From: Membranipora membranacea
Lineage: Eukaryota > Bryozoa > Gymnolaemata > Cheilostomatida > Membraniporidae
Length of the DNA stretch: 64,000 nucleotides
Direction of reading: 5' to 3'
NCBI GenBank assembly: GCA_914767715.1
Contig: OU612066.1
Coordinates: 10,609,001-10,673,000 of the forward strand
The notes under the pieces are model-generated. The model made no database searches, was not told the DNA's origin, and worked only from the letters and a program-made list of their open reading frames with translations. Position 1 is the stretch's first letter; each line of letters begins with the position of its first letter. Both the position numbers and the translations under genes were made by a program. Positions 1 to 11,205 of this stretch are shown here, piece by piece.

Positions 1-154
1 CTTCATAGCAATCTCATCTTGGATGTGAGCGTCATGAATATTATGCCCGCAGTAACTAACTGCTTGGGGTAATAACATTCGATAGTCAATAGTCGATAGT
101 CGATACTGTAGATTTTCAACCAACATTTTGTTTCTATGTTAATTGATTCTACAG

Positions 155-1044
155 ATCTAACGATACCCATTCCATATGTTTTAGCTACAAAGGTGGAGTT
201 TGAGCCTACCTACAGAACAGAATCAATGTGTAAAGTTCCCTTCAATGAAATCCAGGATATGATGAAACAGGAAATGGATGAAATGTTACATGATCTTGAC
301 TACAACATCTTTGAAGCTCCGAACTGGTCCCGGGTTAGTACAGTATCTTATCATTTCCTTACCCGTACAATTTTTCCTGTTGAAAACTTTAGGGTTAGAA
401 AGTACGATGAACAGTTGCAGGGACTTTGTTTTTAGATAAAATCATCATAAATGGATACATTGCTAAAATATATCTCGTCCACACGGGAAAATACAACAAA
501 CAGATGGCGCGCTTACCACTTCACAAAACTAGATCTCTTGCTAGAGACACCGAACCAAGCACTGTTAAAGGTCTTTTCTAGTACAAAATTCTCATGGCCC
601 ATCCCAGCAGCATGAAACCATCCCTCTGTCAGTCTAACAGCCCAAATGTTCCTCCTTAATAACTCGTATTTTAACATTTACCACCATGGCTAATGCATAT
701 GGCGTATAGCTATGGAGCTCCCTATAATGGCTATTTTTACATTCGTAAAAATATTTATATGACGTAAAACTAAACTCAGGTATAACCTACAATTAACAGA
801 TATTCGTAAATTAATGTTGTAGGTGCTAACAGACAGACTCAAATCGGAGACAAAGAATAGACTTATGATTGGGCACCGGTATAAGATTGTGGTGACTGTC
901 GTCATCACTCAGGATTGTAAACAAAGCATGCAGATCTGCTCACGCTGTCTATGGGAGAAAGACAGTGACACTTTTATATCCTACACATACAAAAATAAAA
1001 GCCTCATTGCAGTGGCTAATATTTACTGTGTCTATACACCATGA
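155..1044 (+). CDS. Tctex1 domain-containing protein (dynein light chain family), C-terminal two exons
   Basis: Two exons, 155-333 and 823-1044 (stop TGA 1042-1044), join in phase 0 across a GT-AG intron; the 5' exons lie outside the window. The first encodes VEFEPTYRTESMCKVPFNEI and an acidic, Met-rich helix ending NIFEAPNWSR. The second begins VLTDRLKSETKNRLMIGHRYK and contains the core strands: RYKIVVTVVI, then SRCLWEKDSDTFISY, then a terminal IANIYCVYTP-like strand (here VANIYCVYTP). The order RYKxVV - SRCLWxxxxDTFxSYxxKNxSL - NxYxVY is the signature of the TCTEX1D/DYNLT5-type branch of Tctex1 proteins, which serve in dynein complexes, often axonemal. ATTAAA at 1101-1106 is a possible poly(A) signal. 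Family assignment is firm; the exact paralogue is not resolved. Confidence 0.82.
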
Positions 1045-2888
1045 GGTTTTTATTAGAAAATAGTTCTCAGCCTGCTGCCCATGGCTGTTTGTGGCATAAC
1101 ATTAAATTGATAAAAATGTTTTGCCGCAAACATACACTTGCAGCCGTCTGGGCACTAACTGGAAATTGGACAGTGTTCAGCGGAGTTGTCTCCTATTGAA
1201 AAGTCGGAAGACAACTTTAGATGGTTGGATGTATATTATATATGACTAGTCGGTTTTGGGTATGATAAAAGTTGTTCTTGCTATATACTGCCATCATTTG
1301 TGCTGACCGAGGCCACTGAAATACCGTCAGGCAAGTTTTGCATTATTTTGCATCCTGCTATACTATTATTGTATCAAGTTTAATGTAATAGACATCAAAA
1401 TCCATAGACTTGTATTGGTAGTTTTTCTTCATATGACCAGACTAGTTTTATTAATCTGCAATAGACATCTATCATTGCAACTGTATCAGTAATTCATATA
1501 TACTGTAGGCTAATATTACCAATAGGTATCATACACAACTTATGGAATATAAACATCAGTTGTCATCCGAAGGCATTTTACATAATAACAGAAAAGGCTA
1601 GGGTTCACATTGGGCAGAAAACTCCGGCATTTGGTAAAAGCTATTGAAACCATAATCAGGGAGGGTGGGGTGGGACACCCTTCCTGCCGTAATAATAAGT
1701 AAACATGATAATATATTGTATTGATTTCTCATTTGTACATGGATAGTGCAAACAGTAGGATCATAGATTGACAGATATACATTCTCCCTTGCCTCAACAT
1801 TTGAGATTGATCGTTTAGGTCAGTTGGCAACAGTGATGAATCCAATACCTAATTATTTTATAGCAACTAGAGTACATGCAAAAAGCTCTAAACACATAAA
1901 CAGGTTTTCGCAGGATAGTTTTTGCATAAAAAGATGAAACCTGAAATTTATAGATAAAACCTGAAAGGGAATGCTTTGCATGTGTCAGCAAAAGGGATTC
2001 TGCATAATAGTTATACCACTATGAAGGTGCTCAAAAGCTGCAGAAGACCATAGTCCGTAATAACAATCTCATCTCAAACTGGCAAGCACAAAATGCATTG
2101 AATTGCTTCATGGCTTTTCTACAGCAGCATTTCCTCCTCAGACTTGTTATCCATAGAATTCTCATATCTCTCCTCCGAATTACCCCCATAGCCAATCACA
2201 AAACACGATCGCTTTGGTGTGCCTTTAAAAGGGAAAAGATACACCAGGATTAGGACGGATGGCTATGCTAAAGCGACACATAAATTGGGGTGGTTTGAAT
2301 TTTCAAACTAGCACAGGTTGCTTGCTGTGGCATTCTAAAATCAGCCTCAGGTCGCTGGCTGAAAATGGAATGCCATACCAACCACGACTACTGGGGTGGG
2401 TTCTGTGGAGGTTCACCAATATCAAGTCAGTTTTTGAGTCAGAATCAATGAAAACATTCATTTTCTTAATGAATGGGTTGCAAATGTGATTGCCAGGTTT
2501 GAAGCAAAACCATCATGCATTTATTGAAATCGACTCTAAACGGAGCGAGGTTAATATAACTGAGGTGCAATATTTTTAAACTGCAGTACACTTTCTGCCA
2601 GTAACGATTGTGTATTAATTAGCCGATAGAATCTACAAAGCGTGGCACACATCTATAAAAGGGTCAAGGTCGCAAGTCTCACCTGGTTGAATATGTACAG
2701 CCTCAGTTAAGCTGAAATCATCAATGTAACAGGTGGGTCAGTATACCCAACTTCATCGAATATTAAGATGAGACAAGTCTTATCAAAAGTTATAACGATT
2801 GCGTAGCAATTGATACATTTCAATAATTAACGGTATGGAACAAATTATCTCAAGAAGATAAAGGGTCAAAGTCATCAATAATGCATAC
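1045..2888. other. Intergenic stretch between the Tctex1 gene end and the Kv channel 3' region
   Basis: No convincing coding exon was seen on either strand. The stretch includes a 30-bp mini-hairpin (1657-1686). On the minus strand there is an AATAAA at 2520-2525 that could serve the channel gene. The ORF at 2259-2489 (+) has no family resemblance. Confidence 0.5.
1657..1686. repeat. Short foldback, CAGGGAGGGTG type
   Basis: CAGGGAGGGTG and a matching CACCCTTCCTG flank an 8-base loop. A second hairpin with nearly the same arms lies at 16057-16086. Origin unknown. Confidence 0.55.
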
Positions 2889-3087
2889 CTGTGGAAGGTG
2901 TGTGGTTCATATTCTGATCAGACCTAGCTTGCGTCGACGATCTGGAAGGGGAGGGTGAAGGTCTCATTGTTGGTCTATCATTCATCTCTATAGAGGTCAT
3001 ATCAGCGTTTTTGTCTAACTCAAGTCTATCTCTGCTCCGGCTGATTGGAGAAGGGCTTGCATGAGCTTCCCAGCTATTGTTATCCAC
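2889..3087 (-). CDS. Candidate alternative C-terminal exon of the Kv2-like channel
   Basis: A 199-nt open stretch starts right after acceptor TCAATCACAG and reads VDNNSWEAHASPSPISRSRD, then a Ser/Pro/Arg-rich segment, ending NMNHTPST plus one base before donor GTATGC (2888-2883). Its phase 0 start fits the last exon if splicing uses the CCA|GTGAGA donor at 3471/3470, replacing V-R-stop with VDNNSW. Ser/Pro-rich tails are typical of Shab channels. A possible next acceptor near 2716 would give Ala-stop. There is no transcript support here, so this is inference from splice sites and composition. Confidence 0.5.
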
Positions 3088-3461
3088 CTGTGATTGAAAA
3101 TGAGAGTTGATAGACCAAGCTTTGATACAGCAAATTTGGGAGTTATCTGGTCTGCTGAAAATAGGAGGGTAACTCCTTAGTTCCGTACCAATAATAAATG
3201 ATAATATTCAGTTAAAACTTGAGAGCAATCTATTACCAAACTAAAAAGTATTTCTCGTCTCAAAACCATCCTGACATAATGAGCAGAAAGATTATTTAGA
3301 ATCTAAGTGTGGGATCATAGCTCCTGAAGAATCTCCGGTATGTCAACCGTTAGTTTGATATGAATCTGTTTGATGATGACCAGTAACACAGGCATTAAAA
3401 TTTAGCCTACAACAGTTAGACATCATGAACTTAGTCAGACAAGAAAAAGCAGTGGATCTAG

Positions 3462-4397
3462 TCATCTCACTGGTTTTGATTTTCCTTCATTCTCCTCGAA
3501 GAATTTGGTCTCCATTTCCGATTCGGATATTGTTCCGTGGGCTGGTAGGAAGTCCCTCATGTCTCCAGGTATCAAGGACTCAGCCACCTCGGTAAGTGCA
3601 TCACCCATAGTAGCATCGGCCAATCCGCCTCCCGTTTTGTATATGCTCTCTTTCTTTTCGTATTTTGCCTTCTGAGCCTCCCTGTGGCCCATGGCTTTTT
3701 GCTTCCTCATTTGATCTTTATAGAACTCAGCAAAATTGTTGACAATAATAGGAATAGGCAGCGCGATGACGAGCACTCCGCATATGGCACAAGCTGACCC
3801 TATGACTTGACCAAAACCTGTCTTTGGGGCCATATCTCCATACCCTACAGTAGTCATGGTGATGATCGCCCACCAGAATGAACCGGGAATACTGTCAAAT
3901 AGGGTACCGATATCGTCTTTTTCAGCAAAGTAGACTAAGCTTGAGAAAATCAGAACGGTTATACACAAAAACATCATTAGCAGTCCAAGTTCTTTGTAAC
4001 TTCTCTGAAGAGTGAAACCTAGGGATTGGAGTCCAGTAGAGTGGCGCGCAAGCTTCAACACTCTCAACACTCGCAGAATACGGAAGACTTGAACTATCTT
4101 ACGTACATTTAAGAACTGATCCATGCCCTTTTTGTTTTCCGTGTCTTGCAAACCTAATGAGATGTAGAAAGGCATTATCGCCAGTAAGTCTATGACGTTA
4201 AGAGTGCTTTTGAAAAACTTCCACTTCTTGGGTGCTCCCCAGAATCTTAGTAGATACTCAAGAGAAAACCAGACAATACAGACTGTCTCTACTACTTCCA
4301 GGCCCTTGTTCTTCGGTTCCTGCATGGAGGGAAGAGTTGCCAACGAAAGGCCCACAGTGGATATAATGATGAAGAGGATGGATATCACCACAACCAC
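3462..4397 (-). CDS. Kv2-like channel, coding exon 3 (S1-S6, pore and tail)
   Basis: The whole membrane region is in one 936-nt exon, as is common in Kv channels. It contains S1 ([19 protein letters not shown]), the segment [20 protein letters not shown] between S2 and S3, the S4 array, the S4-S5 linker [14 protein letters not shown], the pore helix with TMTTVGYGD, and S6 with [10 protein letters not shown] cytoplasmic tail of about 95 residues ends KSKPVR-stop. The last codons GTG AGA TGA also read as a GTGAGA splice donor. Confidence 0.88.
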   Translation of the reverse strand: MVVVISILFIIISTVGLSLATLPSMQEPKNKGLEVVETVCIVWFSLEYLLRFWGAPKKWKFFKSTLNVIDLLAIMPFYISLGLQDTENKKGMDQFLNVRKIVQVFRILRVLRVLKLARHSTGLQSLGFTLQRSYKELGLLMMFLCITVLIFSSLVYFAEKDDIGTLFDSIPGSFWWAIITMTTVGYGDMAPKTGFGQVIGSACAICGVLVIALPIPIIVNNFAEFYKDQMRKQKAMGHREAQKAKYEKKESIYKTGGGLADATMGDALTEVAESLIPGDMRDFLPAHGTISESEMETKFFEENEGKSKPVR

Positions 4398-7300
4398 CTG
4401 CAAAAGAAATGGAAAATTCAATCAGAGGTAAGAAAGTTTTGATGCAATAAACTTTGCTATTGTCTAGTCTAAGTGCTCCGACAACTCCAAAGCGAGTTAG
4501 TGGCATTATATTATCAACCACATGGAAGTGAGTGGTTGATAATGTAATGCCACTAACTTGCATTGGAGTTGTCGGAGCACTTAGACTAGCTATTATCATG
4601 CTTGAGGTAGGATGTCATTCAGTAAAAAGCAGCAGAGTTGACCTGATCCTCATTGACCAGTATCCTCTGTTCTCGTTGGATTGCAGTAGTTAAGTGCAGT
4701 AGGATTTTTCTCACCAAGCACCCATGTCACATGCTCATGCTCTTTGTATGACCGTACATTCCAAAAAGTAGTGAATAGTATTTAATATAGTGTGCTGTTA
4801 AGTTGTGATCAGTCATTTATAATGCTGACAAAAAAGTTGCCCAAGACCTCCAGTCAGTGCATCATATTTTTGGAATTTTTGTTTTTATTTACCCGATTTT
4901 ATTATTGCTAGATATATCAAGAGAGGTCTGAGTTGTTACAACAAACTAAGATTTGTACCAATAAATTTTTGTTAGGATTTTCATCATTAAGACACAAAGT
5001 TAACTTTCCCTGCACCGATGTATCCAGACATACCAATTCTCATGTTGAATACTGAAAACACTCAAACCATGCGCAAGCTTCAGGTGAAATACTGTCACCT
5101 TCCTTTACCCAACACCATTAATTATTAATCTGTTTGACCCGATGCCGCCTCTCTCGCAGAGATGTAGGAGCACTTCCAATTCTCCACATATTTAAAAAGC
5201 TACCCACTACCCATGCCCATTCAATGGAGCTTCCCAAGCTAATCAGTATGCAGACATAGATGTTAAAGGTTAACATGGTATGCCCAATCCTAGTTATATG
5301 ATTTATCACAAAGTAAGGCGATTATAAACCTTGCATGCTACATTGTTAAAGTTCATTATGGGAGTTTCGAGCCCATGCAGCATCCACAGTGTGTGAAATG
5401 CTTACCTGACTAATCTGAACAACAGAAAAAAAGAAGAAAATACTTGAGAAGCTAAAATGTGATGAATATGAAGGAGAGATGGATAACCCAATGCAAAGAA
5501 AATCTAGAGCTTTAGATTTCAGCAAATCAAAGTGGTGTACACAAAATTATCATAATCAAGAAGCTTATTGATTTGCTACAATAAGCTTATGATGTCCTGT
5601 TACAAAGCTCTCCTGCAGTTGGTTCAGGTGGATGGACAAACTTTTGTTTGGTCTCAGTTATTTCAACCTGGAACCAAACTCTCTGCTGGAACATTTGAGC
5701 TTGCACGTTTACATGTGAATATTCAGTGGTGGAGTTATCATGTCACTGCAAAGGAAAAGATAACTCCAAATCAATCATATAAGCAGGGGGGTGTAAGCAA
5801 AAGAGTTCCATTTGACTTGTTTGACCTCAAGAAAGCCAAATCTGTAGCATGCAGAGCACAATCCAATATCTACCGTGACACAAAATATTTGACAGTGTGA
5901 TTGCTGGGAGTGAACAGGGGAGTTTAGCGTGGTAATTGGTAGGAAAACTCACTCTATGATGTGGGCCCTTATATCTCAGCTGTTAAATGGAAATATATTC
6001 TAAATGTTATAACCCATACAAAAAAGATGGCGTAGTTCACTTTGGATAAATATGTGGTCATGACTGGTTGGTATGTAGATAGATGATGTGTTTGATAGAT
6101 CATGGCAATAAGCCCTCTCCCATATCCGTGTTAGTAAGCAGTAGCATGCATTTGTAAAATTTATGCTTGTACCATTTACTGCATCATAACTTGTTCTCAT
6201 AGATAGACTCCATTTTGGCACGCAAGATGATTTAGGATGATAAATAAACCAAGTCAATCAAATTGATAGGAACACAAATTATTCATAATGTAGTAATAAA
6301 ATTACATAAATCCAAACCTGATGGTCAAAACCCTGCACTATGTCAGTGACCAGAAAAACGTGCTAATCCAGATCATGTTACAGTCACAGTGTGAAATTGA
6401 AAGTGAGTTCAGTCACCTCACACACAGACCATGACGCTGTTAGATTGAACCATGTTACCGCGATACCCTCGTTCTCTGAATATCATTTTAACATCGGACA
6501 TTCACCACAGGCTGATAAATGTTTAAGGCGTGTAGGTTGAATGCAGGAGCGCCCAAACTGAAGCCAGGGTACATTTTAACCACAACCCCGCAATCCGTTC
6601 ATTCTAGTTCTGAGCGTTGATAGTTAATTGAAAGCATGCATGTTGGTGGGACTGTGCTAGGAAGGTTTTGCTTTGCAATTCTTGACCAAATTCAAACCAT
6701 GCTAGTTTTCTTTATCATTCAATATTGTTTAAACTCCGTAATTTCTTACCACTCTATAGTGAATCTGTCAACAATATTCATCAGATACATACATTGGCTG
6801 AAATATTGTAAAGCGTTATCAGAATGTAAAAGAAGAGTTCTTAAAGTTGAAGCGATTGAAGCATAAAATTATGACAATCAATAAGTTGCCGAGCAGTTTG
6901 CAGTAATATTCGATAAATGTACAATATCTGGAGAAATAACTCTTTGAATAACTATGAGTAGCTACTAGCTAATCCTCTAGTGCCGTTTCCTCATTTATTA
7001 TTCGAATGAATCGTTGCTGATATTTTTTAAGACTCAGCTACAACTACTTTGTTGTTTCAAATGTATATTGCCGCCAACATCTAGCCATATTAAACCAGAT
7101 AAATCAAATGCTCACGAATCCAAGAGTTTAATTCCTTGCTCCACCAAATTATTGATAACATCTTAAAATATTTTCTACCATCGACGAACAGCAAGTGTTT
7201 ATTATGGTCCATCGATTCACTCTAAGCTTGCCAACAAATTTATGAGGCAAAGAATACTAGTGCTATCCTAAGTGTTCAATGATGGATGCTTGGAATTTGA

Positions 7301-10300
7301 CAAACAAAGGTTGACAAATGCATGGGCTAGTGGAGAAATATGTCCGACATTCCTAGAGCATAATTAGATTTTAAAGCATGTTACAGAGCAGTAACCTGGT
7401 CAGAATTGCCAAGGATTTCCCCAAACAATTCATAGAGGGTTTTACGATGGGAATGATGGTATACAGAATCATGTATCATATATACACAATTTATGGTCAC
7501 ATTCTGGCCGAATGAAGCTGGCCAAATCCTGTCAACTTTATTGAGGGTGTTTGCACACTAATTGATGAGAAAATGGCACTCTGGGGAGGTTTATTGGATA
7601 GATTTGCACTTTCAGAGTGCTTTTTGTGTATTTAAAGGCACTTATTGAGTGATGCATTGTTGGTATTTTAATAGCAGACATTGATGTGTTTTATATAATT
7701 GTCTGCTGAGGTTTGAAGAATGCCAAAAAATATGCCCCAAGTTTCAAGCATGCCAAACCATTTGGTTTTCAATTAGATTTTTATATTTAAATATTTGATT
7801 AAAATTTTGACATTGTGGTGGCAAGGAGTAGGAGAATGAACCCCGATAGAAAGGGCGAAGGCAAGTAACACACTCCTTAGGTTCTTATATAACAATGAAT
7901 CCGGAGATCGGTGTAATATAAGTCATGGTAATTGGTTGTCATGAACATAGCTGTATAATATCAGCAAACAGCATGATGAAATCGGTTCGTTATTAAATGT
8001 CAAGGGCATTGGGTCTTCGGTCTAGTCCAATTTACCTGCATTTCAAGAAGCTCCTGTCCAACTCTAGGCCAAAGACAGCTAGAGGGACAGCAACCCCAAA
8101 TGCAGGCAAATTGAATCATACTTGATCTAGTTTGAATGTTTCACACACACTTTAATAACTTACTCAATTTGCATTTCTCTTTTAGAAGAAATTCTTTTTA
8201 GCTTTGTTTTCTGGACAAAAGTCCCTGGACTTATAATTCACCAGAATAAATATGTAATAATAAAAATTTATTGGATGGCCGACTCTTGGGATAACCTTTG
8301 GCCCGAATACGATTCATAGAAGAAAGCTAGGAAAGTCCTGAGCAGACGTTCATGATAAATGATGAGCATTGGATATTATAAAAGCCCATCGGTGCGCAAA
8401 AACCTCGAAATGGAGTAACTTACGTTCGCCGCCTTGGAGGTCTGCGGCTTTTCGAGAAGGTCCCAGACAATCTTCCTAGCCATGTTGTACTTCCCTTCAC
8501 CAAAGTACTCCACTTCATCTCCATCGTCATTCATTAAACATTCCTTCTCTTTCCTCAGCTCCTCCACCATGTGGTCCCGCCTGGAGTTCAGTTTAGTCAG
8601 ACAACATGGCTCCAGATAGAACTCATCTATACCTACAACACAAGGTAAGTGTAAAATAAACATGAACCTCCCATATTAAGTATTACAATGTGTAAAATAA
8701 ACAAGACCCCCCCCCCCATATTACATATTACAAAGTAAGTGTAAAATCAACAAAAGCCCTCCCCCCCCCTCTAAATAACATTTTACCAGGTGATTAGTGC
8801 ATAATAAACAAGAGCCCCCCCCCCCCCCCAATATTAAATATTACAAAATAAGTGTAAAATAAACAAGAGCCGCTCCCCCCCCCCCCAATATTCTGGTTAT
8901 ACAATGCAATTTCGTGGCCAGGCCAGGCCAAGCTTCCTAAGTCCTTCGTTGATGTTTAGCAGTAATACAATGAGAAAGCTCTAGCTCACATTCACTAAAG
9001 ATAGTTTGAGGAAAAGGTCTATCTTCTTGGGACTGTGAGTGTGTAATCTAAAGTCAGTAAAAAGGGCTATGATGCTAGTACCCTGGTGTAAAAATTAAAA
9101 AGATTTTTACTCGTAAAAGTCACCCAAGCGCTGAGGGAAAGCCTATTCTGGTGTGGGTTAGTCATGTGTCAGGGTAGTCTGTCTCGACAAGCTTTGTTGG
9201 TGGGTGCCACCTCCCCCCCCCCACATCAAATATGCTCGTCAAGACAGGCTAGTGTCAGGGGTGGATCTACATAGACAGAATGTAAAACACATGCGTTCTT
9301 GCTGCACGATTGTCAGTTGATTATACATGTGTCAAGAGCAATATTATGATTGGCAACCAATGTAGCAGACAATGTGCAGGTTTGACATCATTGGAGATCA
9401 CTAAAAATTGGCAGCAATGTATTCATGCTCTTAATATAGCAGCAAAAAATTCATAAGGGATAACCAATCGTTTTTGATGTCAAAATGATCTAGTGGAAAA
9501 TGTCGATAAGCTTAAGACTATGTTTCATTAGTTTTCTTTTGTGTCTTGGCTTTCCGAAATAACAATTATTTCCATTAGCTGCCATCATTTTTAAATCACT
9601 TTCCCTAAAAATTTAATTCATACTGAGTTTGGTTCTACACCAGGCCAATGTTTATATGTTCATTCAATATTGTTCCTACTATATTTGATCAATTTATTGC
9701 CTGTGAATCAGTAGCCTTTGCCATCAGGGGACTTATTTTCAAACAGGACGGTGAGGACTGTTATGACATCAGAATAAAGTGCCCGGTTGTTGTTTTTATA
9801 AATATAACTAAGCCTGAGGGCCTGATTTAGAAATACAACTCTACCTACACACGGCGATTACTGGGGTTATTTTGATGAAGTGATGTGTTTATACAATTGG
9901 ACAGAATATATGCTTACCGGACAGTGACTTTTTCCCATAACAGCCACGGTCAATCTCCAGACCTAATCACCCTGTTATGGCTCTGTAAGGGGATTGTGAG
10001 AAAATGACCACAGAGTTTAGCTTACCTCAGAGAGCTATAAATTTTAGTTGAATTATTGTAATTGCCCTTCTCTCAAAAATGCAAGGTTATTGGCTTGTTA
10101 CTGGTAATTGATCCATTAGCTTTATATGGCACATCCAGGGTATAAAAATTCAAAAGGTAAAATTTTGATTTTTCAGTCTCAGATCAATTTTGATCTTCCT
10201 AAGCCAATAAAGAACATCTTCCTTGACTAACTTATTATCACATTTTGAAGGGAATTGTTATTCAGCTTACTATAGCAACCCAAAACTACCCATTACATGG

Positions 10301-11205
10301 TAAATCCAAACATCTTCATTTTATGAATCTTGAATCTGCCGAAAATTCTTTGGTCTAGAGGGGATGCCGTGACAACGGATTGGAAGGGACTCCTACAATT
10401 TTCGTCTCTCCATCTATGAAAATTATGCTTGCAGTTTTACCATCAGGATTGTATAAAAGCTAGACCGTAGAGCATTGGCATTCTACTTCTTATAGGTTAG
10501 CAAGCGTGTAATATATATGTTATTGCAAATCATTACATCACAAAACTCACCCCAATAGTCGAGCTCTTCACCAAAGGAAAGTACGCAGATGTCGTCCAAA
10601 AGATGCATTTTGCCAGTCCTATAAAAATCTATAATGGACGCAAATGCTGTCGGATGTCGATCAAAAAAGTACTCGTTCTGAGCTATGTCATAGTCATCGC
10701 ACAGGCTCATTATTTGATCGTGTGTTATACAGTGCTGAAGTTTCCCCAGGCGAGTGTTAGGAATCCTTTCCAGGGTCGACCACATTATATCGTGCTTCTG
10801 CCCTCCAACGTTCAAAGTCACCTTCTTTACCGAGCTTCGGGTATTTTTTATTTCCTCGTAAGTCAGATTCCTAGCCAAGTAGCCGTTTTCGGTGATAGCT
10901 GACTGAACAGGGAGCATTGTGTCGGTCTGTGAAGATGTTAGAGGGTTAGTCCGACCGTCGAAGGATGCTCTGTCTACTTGTGATGAAGTCATATTGTCTA
11001 CAATGTCCTCGTTTATCGAACTCTGCCTCTGATTGTGATTATCGGCAGCATTGGCGGGAAGACGGAATGAATTTGGTTGCTGTTGACGACGTTTGAGTGA
11101 CTCCGATCTGATAAATTCTCGCTGCCGATTGATTTGGGTGAGGTTAGGCGATGGTTCCGATGCGCTACAACGATTAAAAAACACAAGTCTGCGTTGAGAA
11201 GCCAT
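3462..11205 (-). CDS. Voltage-gated potassium channel, Kv2 (Shab) type
   Basis: Three minus-strand coding exons: 11205-10551, 8632-8424 and 4397-3462. Junctions are G|GT (phase 1) and phase 0, total 599 residues. The N-terminal 130 residues are low complexity. The T1 tetramerisation domain follows ([49 protein letters not shown]). After the linker LWDLLEKP-like segment (VWDLLEKPQ) comes S1-S6. S4 carries spaced basic residues ([20 protein letters not shown]), the filter is TMTTVGYGD, and S6 has the PIPIIV hinge. The EFYLEPCC and [10 protein letters not shown] stretches match Shab better than Shaker, Shaw or Shal. It should form tetrameric delayed-rectifier K+ channels in excitable cells. The start ATG lies three bases past an acceptor, so a 5'-UTR exon upstream is likely. 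The stop may be bypassed by alternative splicing (see 2889-3087). Confidence 0.88.
4462..4589. mobile_element. MITE-like foldback in Kv intron 2
   Basis: Two arms of about 58 bp (from 4462 and ending 4589) are near-perfect inverted repeats, CTAGTCTAAGTGCTCCGACA against its complement, with a ~12-base loop around GGAAGTGAG. CTATT flanks both ends (4457-4461, 4590-4594) as a possible 5-bp target duplication. There is no coding capacity. Confidence 0.7.
4598..8423 (-). other. Kv intron 2, remainder
   Basis: No exon was recognised. ORFs at 5118-5309, 5568-5900, 6000-6257 and 6636-6866 have no family features or splice support. The intron holds one copy of a three-member inverted-repeat element (8022-8130). 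Confidence 0.5.
8022..8130. mobile_element. MITE family A, copy 1 (degenerate)
   Basis: The ends read CTAGTCCAATTTACCTGCAT and, on the other side, GCAGGCAAATTGAATCATAC then TTGATCTAG, an inverted repeat with an internal gap on the left arm. The same ends occur at 21821-21928 and 26028-26155. It contains no ORF. Confidence 0.6.
8424..8632 (-). CDS. Kv2-like channel, coding exon 2 (end of T1, T1-S1 linker)
   Basis: The 209-nt exon encodes [10 protein letters not shown] followed by a charged linker and ends with [19 protein letters not shown] just before S1. The acceptor is TTGTAG and the donor GTAAGT (8423-8418), phase 0. The CC pair corresponds to the zinc-binding end of T1 in non-Shaker Kv channels. 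Immediately 5' of the exon on the sense strand lies the G-tract tandem repeat at 8640-8892. Confidence 0.85.
8640..8892. repeat. Tandem repeat of ~60 bp with long C/G tracts beside Kv exon 2
   Basis: About four to five diverged units each contain GTAAAATAAACAAGA followed by a run of 9-15 C and then ATATTA/ATTACAAA. On the channel's sense strand these are G tracts lying directly upstream of the exon 2 acceptor. The unit seems to derive from the intron sequence next to the exon. Confidence 0.75.
9175..9251. mobile_element. 77-bp foldback with 9-bp target duplication
   Basis: Imperfect terminal inverted repeats TAGTCTGTCTCGACAAGC and GCTCGTCAAGACAGGCTA enclose a C-tract loop. The element is flanked by exact direct repeats GTGTCAGGG at 9166-9174 and 9252-9260. 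It lies in Kv intron 1. A 9-bp duplication is typical of Mutator-like elements, but the element is too short to classify. Confidence 0.65.
10551..11205 (-). CDS. Kv2-like channel, coding exon 1 (N-terminus and T1 domain)
   Basis: It starts [10 protein letters not shown] at 11205 and ends ELDYWG with one base of the split Gly codon before donor GTGAGT (10550-10545). The first ~130 residues are Ser/Asn/Gln/Arg-rich and probably disordered. T1 covers roughly residues 130-218 and has the [19 protein letters not shown] core. An acceptor (TTTGCAG) sits two bases before the ATG, so this is the first coding but not the first transcribed exon. Confidence 0.85.

Noticed and set aside
8640-8892. Regularly spaced repeat resembling a CRISPR array
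   Set aside because: Units are diverged, contain homopolymer tracts, have no unique spacers and lie in an animal intron.
10603-10902. 99-codon plus-strand ORF
   Set aside because: Shadow of the Kv T1-domain exon on the opposite strand.
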